A DNA stretch of 37,280 bases. It comes from Jannaschia formosa (lineage in GTDB: Bacteria; Pseudomonadota; Alphaproteobacteria; Rhodobacterales; Rhodobacteraceae). A program made the position numbers and the translations under genes. Below, one piece after another: positions 16,163 to 26,622 of this stretch. Below the pieces are notes generated by a model. The model searched no databases. It saw only the letters and a list, made by a program, of their open reading frames with translations, and was not told the DNA's origin. Every line of letters begins with the position of its first letter. The stretch's first letter is position 1. The DNA is taken from the NCBI RefSeq assembly GCF_003340555.1, contig NZ_QPLJ01000032.1:1-37280 (forward strand). Reading direction: 5' to 3'.

Positions 16163-18544
16163 TCACTCCCTGGTCTTCATGACGGCGACGAGGTCGAGCC
16201 GGTCGATGCGGCGCCGCACCAGCATCACGGAGGCGACGGAGGCCCCGAGGCTCACCAGCGAGGCAAAGGCGAAGGTGGCGGGCTCCACGACCAGCGGCAG
16301 GGTGTAGAACTCCGACGAGAAGCGGTCCGCCATCAGCGCGGCGATGCCGTAGCCGAGCGCCCAGCCCAAGGGCTGCGCCAGCAGCGCCAGCAGCAGCACC
16401 TCGCCCACCAGCACCCAGGACACCTCCCACCGGGTCAGCCCGAGGATGCGCAGCGAGGCCAGCTCGCGCGCGCGCTCCGACAGCTGGATGCGCGCGCCGT
16501 TGTAGGCGACGCCGATCGCGATGGCCGAGCCCAGCACGACGTAGACCGTCGCCATGACGGTCATGTTCTGCGCGATGGTCGACTCGAAGGCCCGGCGGTT
16601 GTCGGCCAGCAGCAGCGCGCCGCCCACGGCCGGAGCCGCCTTGACCGCGCGGTGGAACGCGGCCTCGCCGTCGGCGCGCAGGGTGACGGCGACGGACGAG
16701 ATCTTCGGCGGACGGCCGAGTAGCCGGTCGTAGCCCGACAGCGTCATGTAGGCCGTCGCGCCCATGACCTCGGGCACGAGGCCCGCGACGCGGAGTGCAA
16801 CCGGATCGCGGCGCAGGCCTACCAGCTCGGCCCGCAGGACCTCGCCGGGACGCACACCGAGGCGCGCGGCCAGCCGGTCGGTCAGCACCGCGCCCGCGTC
16901 GGGCGGCGCGGCCGGGCGCGTGCCGTCGAGCATGCGCGTAAGGTCCGAGCCAGGCGGCAGAGCCTGGATGGTGGCGTCTTCGGTCAGGTGCCCGTGCGAC
17001 AGCCGGACGGCGGCGTAGACGTGCCCCTCGGCCTGAAGCACGCCGGGCAGGTCGCGCACGGCCGCGATCACATCCACGGGCAGGTCGCGCGGGAAGCTGA
17101 GGACCACGTCGGCCCGGTTCGACAGGTCGAAGGCCCGCTCCATGATGCCGTCGAGACTGTCGGAGAAGAAGGACGAGGACACGAGGATCGCCGTGCCGAG
17201 CGCGTAGCCCAGCACCGCCGTTCCGGCGCGCAGCGGCCAGCGCAGCACCGAGCGCAGGATCATCATGTCGGTCTGCGGCAGGCGGACGGCGGACAGCAGC
17301 CTGTCCACCGCGCCGCGCGCGAAACGCGGCGGCGACGGGGGGGCCATTGCGACCGCGGGCGGAAGGCGCGCGGCCCCGAGGGCGGCGCGCGTGGCGCCCA
17401 GCCCGGCGGCGGCGAAGCCCGCCAGCGCGCCGAGCGCCCAGGCCGTCCAGGACATCGAGAAGATCAGCTCGGGGAAGTTGTAGAACCGCGCGTAAAGTCC
17501 GGCCATCTCACGCGCCAGCACGCCGCCCACGGTCAGCCCCAGGGCGATGCCGACCGAGGCGATCAGCCCCGCCAGCAGCAGGTAATGCGAGAGCACCGCC
17601 CCATTGGAGTAGCCAGCGGCCTTCAACAGCCCGATCTCGGCGCGCTCCAGCGCCACGATCCGCGCCATCACCATGTTCACGAGGAACGCGGTGATCAGCA
17701 GGAAGACGGGCGGCAGGATCCAGGCCATCACGCGCAGCGTCTCGATCTCACTGTCGAGGAAGGCGTGGCTGATCTGGCGGTCGCGGCCATGCGCGCCGGT
17801 CGCGCCGTAAGGGGCGAGCAGCCGGTCGATGGCGGCGATCACCGACGCCTCGTCCGCGCCGCGCCGCAGCGCGATCACCGCGTCGTCGAAGGCGCCCGTC
17901 ATGTCGAATGCCGCCTCTGCAGCGCGGCGGGGCATCCAGATGACGGCATGGCCCGACGGGTCGGGCATCATCGCGCCGGGGCCGATCGTGTAGACGAATT
18001 CAGGGCTGAGCGCAGTGCCGACCACCGTCAGCTCGCGCCGCGCGCCGCCGAGATTGGCGGCGAAGCGATCGCCGGGCCGGTAGCCCTGCGCGGCAGCGAA
18101 GGGGGCGTCGACGATCACCTCGTCCCACCGCCCCGGCTCGGGCCAGCGCCCCGACCGCAGCACGAGCCGGTTGAGCCGTGGCGGCCCCGCATCGGGCAGC
18201 GAGACCACCTGCGCAGTCGCCGGGCGCACCCGTCCGGGCAGGTCGAGCAGCACGAAGCGCGACACCCGCGCCTCGACGTCGCGCACGCCGGGGATCGCGC
18301 GCAGCTCGCCCGCCAGCCCGAGCGGCGCCCGCGTGGCGCGAGCGAAGACCTGGGCGAACGCCTCGCGCTCGTAATAGGCCGCGCGCGAGCGGTCGAGCGC
18401 GTCGGACATCCCCAAAGACATCAGCAGTACGGCCACGCCGCAACCCAGCACGGCGGCGATGGCCAGCACCTGCGCCCAGAGCCGGCGCAGGTCGCGCAGC
18501 AGCTTGAGGTCGAGCGCGCGCAACTGCGGCCGCGGGATCACCAT
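16163..18544 (-). CDS. ABC transporter permease with two FtsX domains
   Basis: A 793-residue inner-membrane permease of the FtsX/MacB-permease superfamily. An N-terminal helix ([20 protein letters not shown] region) is followed by a large periplasmic domain and a first FtsX block ([20 protein letters not shown] to about residue 400). A second periplasmic domain and FtsX block then end the protein ([40 protein letters not shown]). This duplicated layout is typical of lipoprotein- or lipid-handling and antimicrobial-peptide exporters. The ATG at 18544 overlaps the ATPase stop by 7 bp. The substrate is not known; mechanotransmission with the HlyD-type adaptor is inferred from MacAB. Confidence 0.85.
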   Translation of the reverse strand: MVIPRPQLRALDLKLLRDLRRLWAQVLAIAAVLGCGVAVLLMSLGMSDALDRSRAAYYEREAFAQVFARATRAPLGLAGELRAIPGVRDVEARVSRFVLLDLPGRVRPATAQVVSLPDAGPPRLNRLVLRSGRWPEPGRWDEVIVDAPFAAAQGYRPGDRFAANLGGARRELTVVGTALSPEFVYTIGPGAMMPDPSGHAVIWMPRRAAEAAFDMTGAFDDAVIALRRGADEASVIAAIDRLLAPYGATGAHGRDRQISHAFLDSEIETLRVMAWILPPVFLLITAFLVNMVMARIVALERAEIGLLKAAGYSNGAVLSHYLLLAGLIASVGIALGLTVGGVLAREMAGLYARFYNFPELIFSMSWTAWALGALAGFAAAGLGATRAALGAARLPPAVAMAPPSPPRFARGAVDRLLSAVRLPQTDMMILRSVLRWPLRAGTAVLGYALGTAILVSSSFFSDSLDGIMERAFDLSNRADVVLSFPRDLPVDVIAAVRDLPGVLQAEGHVYAAVRLSHGHLTEDATIQALPPGSDLTRMLDGTRPAAPPDAGAVLTDRLAARLGVRPGEVLRAELVGLRRDPVALRVAGLVPEVMGATAYMTLSGYDRLLGRPPKISSVAVTLRADGEAAFHRAVKAAPAVGGALLLADNRRAFESTIAQNMTVMATVYVVLGSAIAIGVAYNGARIQLSERARELASLRILGLTRWEVSWVLVGEVLLLALLAQPLGWALGYGIAALMADRFSSEFYTLPLVVEPATFAFASLVSLGASVASVMLVRRRIDRLDLVAVMKTRE

Positions 18545-19278
18545 ACGATCTCCGAAGGGGCGACCCGTGTCGCGTTCACCTCCTCCGAGGCCAGCCGCCC
18601 GTCGGCGAAGCGCAGCACCCGATGCGCCATGGCCCGGATGCCAGCGTTATGGGTGATGACCACCGTGGTCGTCCCCGTCTCCCGGTTCACCCGGTCGAGC
18701 ACCTCGAGCACCTGCACCCCCGTCCGGCTGTCGAGCGCCCCCGTCGGCTCGTCGCAGAGCAGCACGCCGGGCCGCTTGGCCACGGCGCGCGCGATTGCCA
18801 CCCGCTGCTGCTCACCGCCCGAGAGCTGCGCCGGGAAGTGATCCATCCGCGCGCCCAGCCCCACCAGCCCGAGCGCCTCCTCCGCCGGCATCGGGTCGGG
18901 CGCGATGTCGGTCACGAGGCGCACGTTCTCGCGCGCCGTGAGCGAAGGGACGAGGTTGTAGAACTGGAAGACGAAGCCCACGTGGTCGCGTCGGTAGCGG
19001 GTCAGCGCGCGGTCGCCGAGCGCCGTGAGTTCCAGCTCGCGGTACCAGACGCGCCCCGAGCTGGCATGGTCCAGCCCGCCCAGGATGTTGAGCAGCGTCG
19101 ACTTGCCGGATCCTGACGCGCCCAGCAGGACCGTCAGCTCGCCCATCCGCAGCGTCAGGTCTACGTTGTCGAGCGCGACCACCCGCACCGGACCCGTCTC
19201 GTAGACCTTGCAGAGCGCTTCGGTGCGGAACGCGACCGCGCCCGGCGCGTCTGCCCACATGCGACTCGAGTCGTCCAT
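18538..19278 (-). CDS. ABC transporter ATP-binding protein, LolD/MacB type
   Basis: A 246-residue nucleotide-binding subunit. It has Walker [10 protein letters not shown], a Q-loop ([18 protein letters not shown]), signature [14 protein letters not shown], Walker [13 protein letters not shown] and an H-loop histidine in [13 protein letters not shown], so it should be an active ATPase. The family matches partners of FtsX-type permeases. The ATG at 19278 is preferred over an open frame that reaches 19353; the palindromic FNR-type box at 19353-19366 then lies about 80 bp upstream. It is the first gene of a three-gene operon with the permease and adaptor. Confidence 0.88.
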   Translation of the reverse strand: MDDSSRMWADAPGAVAFRTEALCKVYETGPVRVVALDNVDLTLRMGELTVLLGASGSGKSTLLNILGGLDHASSGRVWYRELELTALGDRALTRYRRDHVGFVFQFYNLVPSLTARENVRLVTDIAPDPMPAEEALGLVGLGARMDHFPAQLSGGEQQRVAIARAVAKRPGVLLCDEPTGALDSRTGVQVLEVLDRVNRETGTTTVVITHNAGIRAMAHRVLRFADGRLASEEVNATRVAPSEIVW

Positions 19279-19352
19279 CCCGCCTGCGCCCCCGAGCCGA
19301 TCCTGCCACCGCGTCCGATGACACCAGGTGGACCGAGAAAGACGAGAAAGCA

Positions 19353-19366
19353 TTGATGCGCATCAA
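19353..19366 (+). promoter_or_regulatory. FNR/Anr-type box with class II spacing for the bactofilin-like gene
   Basis: TTGATGCGCATCAA is a perfect TTGAT-N4-ATCAA palindrome, extended to 16 bp by flanking A and T. TGGAAT at 19389-19394 (centre 19391.5) is exactly 32 bp from the box centre, as expected for a box at -41.5. The start codon is at 19430. On the opposite strand, towards the ABC operon, no -10 is seen at this distance. Confidence 0.75.
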
Positions 19367-19429
19367 TTCGGGCCGGTTCCGGTCGTGATGGAATGGGCCG
19401 AGCCGAGGACCGAAAAGGGAGGCCGGGGA

Positions 19430-20578
19430 ATGTGGCGGGTTCTTCTGAGATGCGCTTTGCTCGCGACGCTCGCGACCGCTCCGGCGGCGGCGCAGGAGGG
19501 CGGCGCGGATGGCGCCGACACCGAGGCCGCATTCCGCTTCGGCGGCGACCTCTACCTGCTGCAGGGGCGGGTCGGCAGCCCGCTGGAGACGGAGGGCGAC
19601 CTCTTCGCCTTGGTCGGCTGGATGGCGCCCGAGGGTCGCGTGGCGGGCGACGCGCATCTGGCAGGCTTCACCGTGACCATGCGCGCGGGCACAGGGGGCG
19701 ACCTCTACGCCATGGGCAGCCACGTCGCCCTGGAAGGCCCGGTCGACGGCGACGCCAGCGTGTCAGCTGGCAGCGCGACCCTCGGCTCCGGCGCAGCAGT
19801 GCGGGGAAACCTGCGCTTCGTCGGTGGCGCGCTGGACCTCAGCGCGCCCATCGGGGGCTCGGCGTTGATCGCGGGTGGCGAGGTCCGGATCGACGCGCCC
19901 GTCGCGGGTGACGTGCGTGTCGCGGCGGGAACGCTGTCCTTCGGGCCCGACGCCCGGATCGGGGGCACCCTGTTCCATGCAGGCCCCGAGCGCGTCGAGG
20001 TGCCCGAGGCGGTGATCCCGGCCGAGCGCGTGACCTTCACGGAATGGCACCCCGACCAGGGCGGCCGGCCGGCGGACTGGGGGAATGACATGGCCCCCGG
20101 TCCGGCGGTGGCGGTCGGTGGCGCGGTCGCGGGGCTGCTCGCGTTGCTTCTCGTGGGTGCGGCGCTGCTGGCAATGATGCCGGCCCGGGTCGAGCGATGG
20201 GGCGCGGCGGTCGAGGCGCGTCCGGGCGCCGCGATGCTCTGGGGCGGGGCGACGCTGGCTGCGCTGTTCGGACTCGTGCCCGTCCTCGCGCTGACCCTGG
20301 TCGGCGTCCTGCTGGTGCCGGTCGCGTTGCTGGCCCTCACGCTGGCCTGGGTCGGCGGCTGGCTGCTCGGCACCTACACGCTGGGCAGGATCCTCGCTGA
20401 GCGGACGGGGCTGCGCCCGTCCCTTTCGCTGGGGGCCCGGATCGCCATTCTGGCAGCCGCCGTCGTGGTCGCGGGGCTGCTCAACTTCGTGCCGGTCCTC
20501 GGGTGGCTCCTGAACCTCGGGCTGGTCCTTTTCGGTCTGGGCGGCGTGGCGCTCGACGCGACCCGCAGACCCGCCTGA
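19430..20578 (+). CDS. Bactofilin-like beta-helix protein with signal peptide and C-terminal membrane helices
   Basis: A 382-residue protein. It begins with a signal peptide (MWRVLLRCALLATLATAPAA, cleavage after AAA or AQA). Residues about 35-190 form repeating G-D/G-x-V-x-G-D units (EGDLFALVG, VAGDAHLAG, GGDLYAMGS, VDGDASVSA, VRGNLRFVG, VAGDVRVAA), the pattern of the polymer-forming (bactofilin-like) right-handed beta-helix. About four hydrophobic helices follow (AVAVGGAVAGLLALLLVGAA to the end). Unlike cytoplasmic bactofilins it should be exported, with the helix domain in the periplasm. The ATG at 19430 has GGGAGG seven bases upstream. An FNR-type box and -10 precede it. Its 3' end is convergent with the cation ATPase. 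Function unknown. Confidence 0.75.
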   Translation: MWRVLLRCALLATLATAPAAAQEGGADGADTEAAFRFGGDLYLLQGRVGSPLETEGDLFALVGWMAPEGRVAGDAHLAGFTVTMRAGTGGDLYAMGSHVALEGPVDGDASVSAGSATLGSGAAVRGNLRFVGGALDLSAPIGGSALIAGGEVRIDAPVAGDVRVAAGTLSFGPDARIGGTLFHAGPERVEVPEAVIPAERVTFTEWHPDQGGRPADWGNDMAPGPAVAVGGAVAGLLALLLVGAALLAMMPARVERWGAAVEARPGAAMLWGGATLAALFGLVPVLALTLVGVLLVPVALLALTLAWVGGWLLGTYTLGRILAERTGLRPSLSLGARIAILAAAVVVAGLLNFVPVLGWLLNLGLVLFGLGGVALDATRRPA

Positions 20579-20597
20579 CGCCGCGCCCCCGTCAGGC
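20573..20597. terminator. Bidirectional hairpin between convergent genes
   Basis: GCCTGACG (20573-20580) and CGTCAGGC (20590-20597) form a perfect 8-bp stem with a 9-base loop. The stems contain the stop codons of both converging genes. There is no T tract, so termination efficiency is uncertain. Confidence 0.45.
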
Positions 20598-23288
20598 GAG
20601 GAGCCGCCGCCGCACGGCCTTCTCCGCCTCGAGGAGGAGCAGCAGCCCCGCACCCATCGCGACGATGAGAGCCCACTCGCCCGGCGCGAGCGGCCGCGTG
20701 TCGAACACTGCCTGAAACGGCGGGGCGTAGGTGAAGGCGAGCTGCGCCAGCACCGTGCCCGTCACCCCGAGCAGCACGGCAGGTGTCCCAAGGACGCCCT
20801 GCCATGTCAGCGCGGTCATCGACAGGTAGCGCACCGAGAAGAGATACGCGATCTCCAGCACCACCAGCAGGTTGACCACGGCGGTGCGGGCATGGGCCAG
20901 ATCCCGCCCCTCCGCGGCGAGGCGGAAGAACAGCCAGAACGCTGCCAGCGCGAAGAGCGTCGAGACCAGCGCGACGCGCCACACCATCTCGCGGTCCAGC
21001 AGTCCCGCGTCGCGCCGCCGCGGCGGACGGTCCATGACGCCGGGCTCCGCAGGCTCGAAGGCGAGCGTCAGGCCGAGCGCGACTGCGCTGACCATGTTGA
21101 TCCAGAGAATCTGCGCGGGGCTCAGCGGCAGCGTGAGGCCGAGGAGGATCGCGACGATCACGATCAGGCTCTCGCCGCCATTGGTAGGCAGGTTCCAGGC
21201 GATCACCTTGCGGATGTTGTCGTAGATCGTCCGGCCCTCGCGCACGGCCGCGACGATCGTGGCGAAGTTGTCGTCGGCCAGCACGGCGCGGGCGGCCTCC
21301 TTGGCGGCCTCCGTGCCCTTGATGCCCATGGCGATGCCCACGTCCGCGCGCTTGAGCGCGGGCGCGTCGTTCACGCCGTCGCCGGTCATGGCGACGATGG
21401 CGCCATTCGCCTGCAGCGCCTCGACCAGCCGCAACTTGTGCTCCGGCGCGGCGCGGGCGATCACGCCGACCTCGGCCGCGCGGCGGCGCAGAGCCTCCGG
21501 CTCCAGCGCCATCAGCTCGTCGCCCGTGACCGCTCCCGCACCGGTGTCGAGGCCGATCTCGCGCGCCACGGCCAGCGCGGTGAGCGCGTGGTCGCCGGTG
21601 ATCATCTTCACTGCGATCCCGGCGGCGCGGCATCCGGCGATGGCCGCGGCGGCCTCGGGACGCGGGGGATCGACGAAGCCGATCAGGCCCAGGAAACGCA
21701 GGCCGTTCATGTCCTCCATGCGCAATCCGGGGGCATCCCCCATGTCGCGGGCGGCGAAGCCCAGCACCCTCTGCCCCGCCGCGGCCAGGGCGTCGGCCCG
21801 CGCGTCCCAGGCCGCGCGGTCGAGCTGCGCGCCGTCCGGCCCGGTGGCGCACATGTCGAGCACCCGGTGCGGCGCACCCTTCACGAAGGCCGTCACGCCG
21901 TCCATGCCGCCTGCCAGCACCGCCATGAAGCGGTGCCGCGCGTCGAAGGGGATGTCGTCGAGCCTCGGCCGCGACGCGCGCTCCGCCGCCTCGTCCAGCC
22001 CGGCCTTCTGCGCCAGCGCCAGGAGCGCGCCGTCCATCGGGTCGCCCGCGACGCTCCAGCCCGCCTCCCCCTCCACCAGCGCCGCGTCGTTGCACAGCAT
22101 GCCGCAGAGCGCGATCTCCCCCAGCATCGGCGTCGCCCCGCCCTCGACCGTTCCCTCGGGGGCGTAGCCCGCGCCGGTGACGCGCAGATCTGGCCCTTCG
22201 GAGGACAGGGCGACGGTGCGCACGACCATCTCGTTGAGCGTCAGCGTGCCGGTCTTGTCGGTGCAGATCACCGAGACGGCGCCCAGCGTCTCGACCGCGG
22301 GCAGGCGCCGAACGATGGCCCGGCGCGCGGCCATGCGCTGCACCCCGAGCGCAAGCGTGATCGTCATCACCGCCGGCAGGCCCTCGGGGATGGCGGCCAC
22401 CGCCATGCCGACCACCGCCAGGAACGTGCCCTCCGCCCCGTCCCATCCGCCCCGCCAGACCCCGAAAGCGAAGACCGCGGCGCATGCGGCGAGGATCAGC
22501 GCCGTGAGCCATTTCGAGAAACGGTCGATCTGCGCGAGGAGCGGCGTCCGGAGCGCCTCGACGTCGCCCAGCATCGTGCCGATGCGACCGATCTCGGCCT
22601 CTGCCCCCGTCGCCACGACCACGCCGACCCCGCGCCCCGCCGTGACCAGCGTGCCGGAATGGGCCAGCGAGGCGCGGTCGCCGAGCGGCGCGTCCGCCGC
22701 CACCGGTTCCACCTGCTTGTCCACCGTCGTCGCCTCGCCCGTCAGCGCGGCCTCGTCGGTGCGCAGGCTCCGCGCCTCGATCAGGCGCAGGTCAGCGGGC
22801 ACGCGGTCGCCGGCCTCGATCATCACGACGTCGCCGGGGACCAGCCCGCGCGCCTCGATCGTCACGCGGTCGCCGTCGCGCCGCGTCGCGGCCGAGGTCC
22901 GCAACATGGCGCGCACGGCCCGCATCGCGCTCTCGGCCCGGCCCTCCTGCCAATAGCCCACGAGGGCGTTCACCAGGATGACGGCGGCGATGACGCCGGT
23001 GTCGATCCAATGCCCGAGGAGCGCCGTGACCGCCGCCGCGCCGACAAGCACCAGGATCAACACGTTGTTGAACTGCATGCCGAGCCTCGCCAGCGCCCCG
23101 CGCGGGGGCACCTCCGGCAGGGCGTTGGGGCCGTGGCGCGCCAGCCGCGCCTCCGCTTCCGGCGTCGACAGTCCCGCCGCGCCGACGCCGAGGCGCGCGA
23201 GCACGGTCCCCGCCTCGAGCGCGTGCAGCGGCGCGTCGGCAGGATCACGGGTCCTGGCGCGAGAGGGGAGCCCCGCTTTCTCGTCCAT
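20592..23288 (-). CDS. P2-type cation-transporting ATPase (Ca2+/Mn2+/Na+-like)
   Basis: An 898-residue P-type ATPase with the cation-ATPase N-terminal domain ([20 protein letters not shown]), actuator motif TGEA (183-186), helix 4 PEGLP (301-305) as in Ca2+- and Na+/K+-type pumps, phosphorylation site DKTGT with Asp344, [20 protein letters not shown] hinge and a complete C-terminal six-helix block. It should pump a cation out of the cytoplasm; the ion cannot be told from sequence. The ATG at 23288 has GGGAG eight bases upstream. It is transcribed alone on the minus strand. The FNR-type box at 23399 is 111 bp upstream, but no -10 with the right spacing points towards this gene. Confidence 0.88.
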   Translation of the reverse strand: MDEKAGLPSRARTRDPADAPLHALEAGTVLARLGVGAAGLSTPEAEARLARHGPNALPEVPPRGALARLGMQFNNVLILVLVGAAAVTALLGHWIDTGVIAAVILVNALVGYWQEGRAESAMRAVRAMLRTSAATRRDGDRVTIEARGLVPGDVVMIEAGDRVPADLRLIEARSLRTDEAALTGEATTVDKQVEPVAADAPLGDRASLAHSGTLVTAGRGVGVVVATGAEAEIGRIGTMLGDVEALRTPLLAQIDRFSKWLTALILAACAAVFAFGVWRGGWDGAEGTFLAVVGMAVAAIPEGLPAVMTITLALGVQRMAARRAIVRRLPAVETLGAVSVICTDKTGTLTLNEMVVRTVALSSEGPDLRVTGAGYAPEGTVEGGATPMLGEIALCGMLCNDAALVEGEAGWSVAGDPMDGALLALAQKAGLDEAAERASRPRLDDIPFDARHRFMAVLAGGMDGVTAFVKGAPHRVLDMCATGPDGAQLDRAAWDARADALAAAGQRVLGFAARDMGDAPGLRMEDMNGLRFLGLIGFVDPPRPEAAAAIAGCRAAGIAVKMITGDHALTALAVAREIGLDTGAGAVTGDELMALEPEALRRRAAEVGVIARAAPEHKLRLVEALQANGAIVAMTGDGVNDAPALKRADVGIAMGIKGTEAAKEAARAVLADDNFATIVAAVREGRTIYDNIRKVIAWNLPTNGGESLIVIVAILLGLTLPLSPAQILWINMVSAVALGLTLAFEPAEPGVMDRPPRRRDAGLLDREMVWRVALVSTLFALAAFWLFFRLAAEGRDLAHARTAVVNLLVVLEIAYLFSVRYLSMTALTWQGVLGTPAVLLGVTGTVLAQLAFTYAPPFQAVFDTRPLAPGEWALIVAMGAGLLLLLEAEKAVRRRLLA

Positions 23289-23398
23289 CGCGTGATCTCC
23301 CTGCAAGGCCCGGTATCGAAGGGCGTCGGAATCCGGGGCCGCCGCAACTCCGCCCCGGCCCGTGACCTGCTGGTGCCGCCGGCACCGTCCTCTTGTCC

Positions 23399-23412
23399 TT
23401 GATCGTCGTCAA
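23399..23412 (+). promoter_or_regulatory. FNR/Anr-type box for the alcohol dehydrogenase-exoD unit
   Basis: TTGATCGTCGTCAA fits TTGAT-N4-GTCAA. TAGGAT at 23435-23440 has its centre 32 bp from the box centre, giving a predicted start near 23447 and a leader of about 170 bases to the dehydrogenase ATG at 23615. Confidence 0.7.
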
Positions 23413-23614
23413 GGTCGCGTCCGCCGGAGGGGATTAGGATGACAGTCACCAGAGCGGTTTGCCCAAGGGGACGCGGAAATGATTGCCAGAATGAGCCGGA
23501 GTGCGATGGGGATGGGGGCCGTGCTCCCTCCTGCCGCCAACATTCGGACGGACCGAGCCGGCGAGGCGCAGGCCCGCCGGGCATACGCAGTCGCGCAGAA
23601 CAGGGGAGCGTGAG

Positions 23615-24637
23615 ATGACGCGTAGGATGAAAGCGGCGGTGGTGACCAAGCTGGGCGCCCCGCTTGAGATCCGCGAAGTGCCCGTGCCCGAGCCGGGGCG
23701 GGGCCAGATCCTGATGCGGGTGCGCGCCTCGGGCGTGTGCCACACGGACCTGCACGCCGCCATGGGCGACTGGCCCGTGAAGCCGTCGCCGCCCTTCATC
23801 CCCGGGCACGAGGGCGTGGGCGAGGTGGCCGAGCTCGGCGCCGGCGTGACCCATCTGCGCGAGGGGGACCGCATCGGCGTGCCCTGGCTGCACTCCGCCT
23901 GCGGGCGCTGCGAGCACTGCACCGGCGGATGGGAGACGCTCTGCCCCGACCAGACGAACACCGGCTACAGCACGGACGGGGGCTATGCCGAGTACGTGCT
24001 GGCGGACGCGGACTATGTCGGCCTGCTTCCCGACGGGCTCGACTTCGGACCTGCCGCGCCGGTGCTCTGCGCGGGGGTGACGGTCTACAAGGGCCTCAAG
24101 GAGACGGAGGTGAAGCCCGGCCAGTGGGTCGCCATCTCGGGCATCGGCGGGCTGGGCCACATGGCGGTACAATACGCCAAGGCCATGGGGATGCATGTCG
24201 TCGCCGTCGACGTCGCCGACGACAAGCTGCGCCTCGCGCGGGAGCTCGGAGCCGACGAGACCGTCAACGCCGCAAAGGTCGATCCGGGCACGGAGGTGCA
24301 GCGCCATCTCGGCGGGGTGCACGGGGCGCTGGTGACGGCCGTGTCGCCGCGCGCCTTCTCACAGGCCACGGCCATGCTGCGCCGGCATGGGACCATGGCG
24401 CTGGTCGGGCTGCCGCCCGGGGACTTCCCGCTGCCGATCTTCGAGACGGTGCTGAAGCGGCTGACGATCCGCGGCTCGATCGTGGGCACCCGGCTGGACC
24501 TGGCCGAAGCCCTGGCATTCGCCGGCGACGGCGCCATCGCGACCACCTTCCAGTGGGACGAGCTCGAGAACGTCAATTCCGTGTTCGACCGCATGCGGCA
24601 GGGCACCATCGACGGCCGGGTCGTCCTGAGGATGTGA
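23615..24637 (+). CDS. adhP-like: Zinc-dependent alcohol dehydrogenase
   Basis: A 340-residue medium-chain dehydrogenase/reductase that interconverts primary alcohols and aldehydes with NAD(H). Catalytic zinc ligands are visible at Cys42 (GVCHTDLH) and His65-Glu66 (GHEGVGE), with the third Cys in [14 protein letters not shown]. Four structural-zinc cysteines lie at 96, 99, 102 and 110 ([15 protein letters not shown]). The Rossmann motif is GIGGLG (about 180). The length and sequence style fit the AdhP/AdhA group used in fermentative ethanol metabolism. The ATG at 23615 follows GGGGAG. The stop overlaps the GTG start of exoD. An FNR-type promoter upstream fits use under low oxygen. Confidence 0.9.
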   Translation: MTRRMKAAVVTKLGAPLEIREVPVPEPGRGQILMRVRASGVCHTDLHAAMGDWPVKPSPPFIPGHEGVGEVAELGAGVTHLREGDRIGVPWLHSACGRCEHCTGGWETLCPDQTNTGYSTDGGYAEYVLADADYVGLLPDGLDFGPAAPVLCAGVTVYKGLKETEVKPGQWVAISGIGGLGHMAVQYAKAMGMHVVAVDVADDKLRLARELGADETVNAAKVDPGTEVQRHLGGVHGALVTAVSPRAFSQATAMLRRHGTMALVGLPPGDFPLPIFETVLKRLTIRGSIVGTRLDLAEALAFAGDGAIATTFQWDELENVNSVFDRMRQGTIDGRVVLRM

Positions 24638-25254
24638 GGGCCTCGGCGCCCCCGGTCGCCCCGGTCGCCCCGCCCGAGCGCCCGTTCTCGGAGCTCCTCG
24701 AGACGTTGGGCGACCTGGGCGGCAGCGGCCGGGCCGTCGCCCTGGGCGACGTGCTGGCGATGGCCGGGACCCGGGCGCACGGGGCCGGGATCCTCCTGCT
24801 GGCCCTGCCGGACGCGATCCCCGCGCCCGTCCCCAGCCTGGCGGCGGTGCTCGGCATTCCGCTGGTGCTGATCTCGGCGCATCTGGCCGCCAACGGGGAG
24901 CGCGCCGCCCTGCCCGCCCGCATGCTGCGATGGCCCGTCCCCGGTCGCGTCCTCGCCGCGATGGCCCGCACCCTGGTCCGCCCGCTGGCCTGGGCGGAGC
25001 GCTGGACCCGCCCGCGCCTGCCCCGTCTCGCACGACGCGAGCGCCTCGCCGGGGTCGTCTGCCTCGCGCTGTCCGTCCTGCTGCTTCTGCCCGTGCCGCT
25101 GATGAACGTGCCCCCTGCCGCGGCGCTGGTGCTCATCGCCTGGGGCCTCGTGCAGCGCGACGGGGCCTTCGTCGCCGCCGGATTCGTCGCATCGGCCGGG
25201 ATTGCCGCAGCCTTGGCCTTCGCCTTCCGCGCGCTGGTCGGTCTGCTGTCCTGA
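24634..25254 (+). CDS. exoD: ExoD-family membrane protein
   Basis: A 206-residue membrane protein of the exopolysaccharide synthesis ExoD family. The amphipathic N-terminal part ([20 protein letters not shown]) is followed by helices around [40 protein letters not shown] and [20 protein letters not shown]. The family was named from rhizobial mutants affected in exopolysaccharide and alkali tolerance; its biochemical role is unsettled. It starts with GTG at 24634, overlapping the dehydrogenase stop (ATGTGA), which implies translational coupling and shared FNR-type control. No dedicated ribosome site is evident. The N-terminus is unusually Pro/Ala-rich. Confidence 0.8.
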   Translation: MRASAPPVAPVAPPERPFSELLETLGDLGGSGRAVALGDVLAMAGTRAHGAGILLLALPDAIPAPVPSLAAVLGIPLVLISAHLAANGERAALPARMLRWPVPGRVLAAMARTLVRPLAWAERWTRPRLPRLARRERLAGVVCLALSVLLLLPVPLMNVPPAAALVLIAWGLVQRDGAFVAAGFVASAGIAAALAFAFRALVGLLS

Positions 25255-25622
25255 CACGCCGCGGCCCGCGCCCCGTCGCTGGCCCGAACGGGCCCGGCGG
25301 CGCCCGAGCCGTCAGAGCCTCGGCGCAGGATGCGTGACCGTGGGAGAACGAGCGCGGGGAGGCGGCCCTCACCCGATGGGGTGCGGCGAAGGAGGACAGA
25401 TCCATGCCCCGTTCCTCCTGGGCCGGCAGCCCGGTCTCCTTCAGGGCGCCGTCATCCGTGCAGCGATACGTCCGACGTCGGCCGCCGGGACAGGATCAAA
25501 GGGGGCACAGTGGCCGGGGCCCGCCCCGTGGAGCGCCGCATCCGCCAATTGACGCCGGTCAACGCGCGCCGCCTCCGGCGCCTTAGGCTGGCCCCGCAAG
25601 CCATTCCAGACCGGAGCCTCGG
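25255..25622. other. Intergenic region with FNR-type promoter for the CPBP protease
   Basis: No gene is recognised in these 368 bp. GGCCC-GAAC-GGGCC at 25281-25294 may act as a weak terminator hairpin for adh-exoD. An FNR-type box lies at 25549-25562 and a GGAG ribosome site at 25612-25615. Confidence 0.5.
25549..25562 (+). promoter_or_regulatory. FNR/Dnr-type box for the CPBP protease gene
   Basis: TTGACGCCGGTCAA is a perfect TTGAC-N4-GTCAA palindrome (the N4, GCCG, is not symmetric). TAGGCT at 25584-25589 has its centre 31 bp from the box centre. The ATG is 60 bp after the box end. Confidence 0.68.
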
Positions 25623-26456
25623 ATGTCCGTCGACGAAGCCGTGATCGCCCCGCGCGTGCCGTCCCGCGCCCTGGTGGCCTTCGCCGCCCTCACCTTCGCG
25701 ATCAGCTGGAGCGTGATCGGCGGCTATGTCCTGCTGCCCGGCTTCATGAATGCCGCATTCGGAGAGATCTCCGGCAGCCATCCGCTCTTCTTCCTCGCCA
25801 CCTGGGCGCCCGGCCTCGCCGCACTGGCCGTCGTCCTCGCCCATGCCGGGACCGCGGGCGCGCGTCGCTTCCTGTCGCGGTTGCTGATCTGGCGCGCGCC
25901 CTGGGGCTGGTGGCTGTTCATCCTCGCAGGGCTCCCCCTGGTCTTCATGGCCGGCTCCGCGATCAAGGGAGGGCCGCCGCTCGCGCCCCTGCCGCCCGAG
26001 GGCGCGGGGCCGATGCTGGCGGTCATGGCGATGATGCTGTTCCTCGGCCCGGTCGAGGAGCTGGGCTGGCGCGGGGTCGCGCAGCCGATCCTGCAGCGTC
26101 ACATGGCCCCGATCTGGGCGGGCGCGCTGATCGGCGTAGCCTGGGGCCTCTGGCACCTGCCCGCCTTCTATCTCGCCGGGATGGTGTTCGCCGAATGGAG
26201 CTTCGTCCCCTTCTTCGTCGGCAACGTGGTGCTGTCGATCCTGGTCGCGCCGATCCTCAACGACGCGCGGGGCAGCCTGCTGCTGCCGGTGCTGTTCCAC
26301 TGGCAGCTCATCAACCCGTTCTGGCCCGATGCGCAGCCCTGGGACACATGGATCCTCTTCGGGGTCGCCACGGTTGTGGTCTGGCTGCGCCGCGACGCGA
26401 TGTTCGATCGCCGCGGCGCGGTGACCGACGTCGTTCCCGGGGAGGTCCGCCCGTGA
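25623..26456 (+). CDS. CPBP-family intramembrane glutamic protease (Abi/CAAX-like)
   Basis: A 277-residue polytopic membrane protein. The family motifs are present: Glu145-Glu146 and Arg150 in EELGWRG, His178 in GLWHLPAF, and His226/Asn231 in LFHWQLIN, so the membrane-embedded glutamic protease active site appears complete. Members process prenylated proteins or are linked to self-immunity and membrane stress; no partner is evident here. The ATG at 25623 has GGAG seven bases upstream, and an FNR-type box lies 67 bp upstream (centre to start). It converges on the P1B ATPase gene. Confidence 0.85.
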   Translation: MSVDEAVIAPRVPSRALVAFAALTFAISWSVIGGYVLLPGFMNAAFGEISGSHPLFFLATWAPGLAALAVVLAHAGTAGARRFLSRLLIWRAPWGWWLFILAGLPLVFMAGSAIKGGPPLAPLPPEGAGPMLAVMAMMLFLGPVEELGWRGVAQPILQRHMAPIWAGALIGVAWGLWHLPAFYLAGMVFAEWSFVPFFVGNVVLSILVAPILNDARGSLLLPVLFHWQLINPFWPDAQPWDTWILFGVATVVVWLRRDAMFDRRGAVTDVVPGEVRP

Positions 26457-26622
26457 TGCGGTGGCAGCGTACAGGTCGGCAGTGAGGTGGGCAGCGCCCC
26501 CCGCTGACGGCGGATCTCCGCGCCGGGGGGGTGCCACCCCTGCCCCTTGGAGCGGCGGCCTGCCGCGGCTTTGGACGGGCCGATGCGGTGGACCCCATGG
26601 CCTTCGGACCGCGCGTGGCCGC

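Noticed and set aside
20892-23402. 836-codon plus-strand open frame antisense to the P2 ATPase
   Set aside because: His/Arg/Gln-rich shadow of the ATPase, no recognisable domain.
26520-26560. GGGGT-GCC-ACCCC hairpin in the CPBP/ATPase convergent gap
   Set aside because: The stem is short, the loop is three bases, and there is no T tract; too weak to call a terminator.
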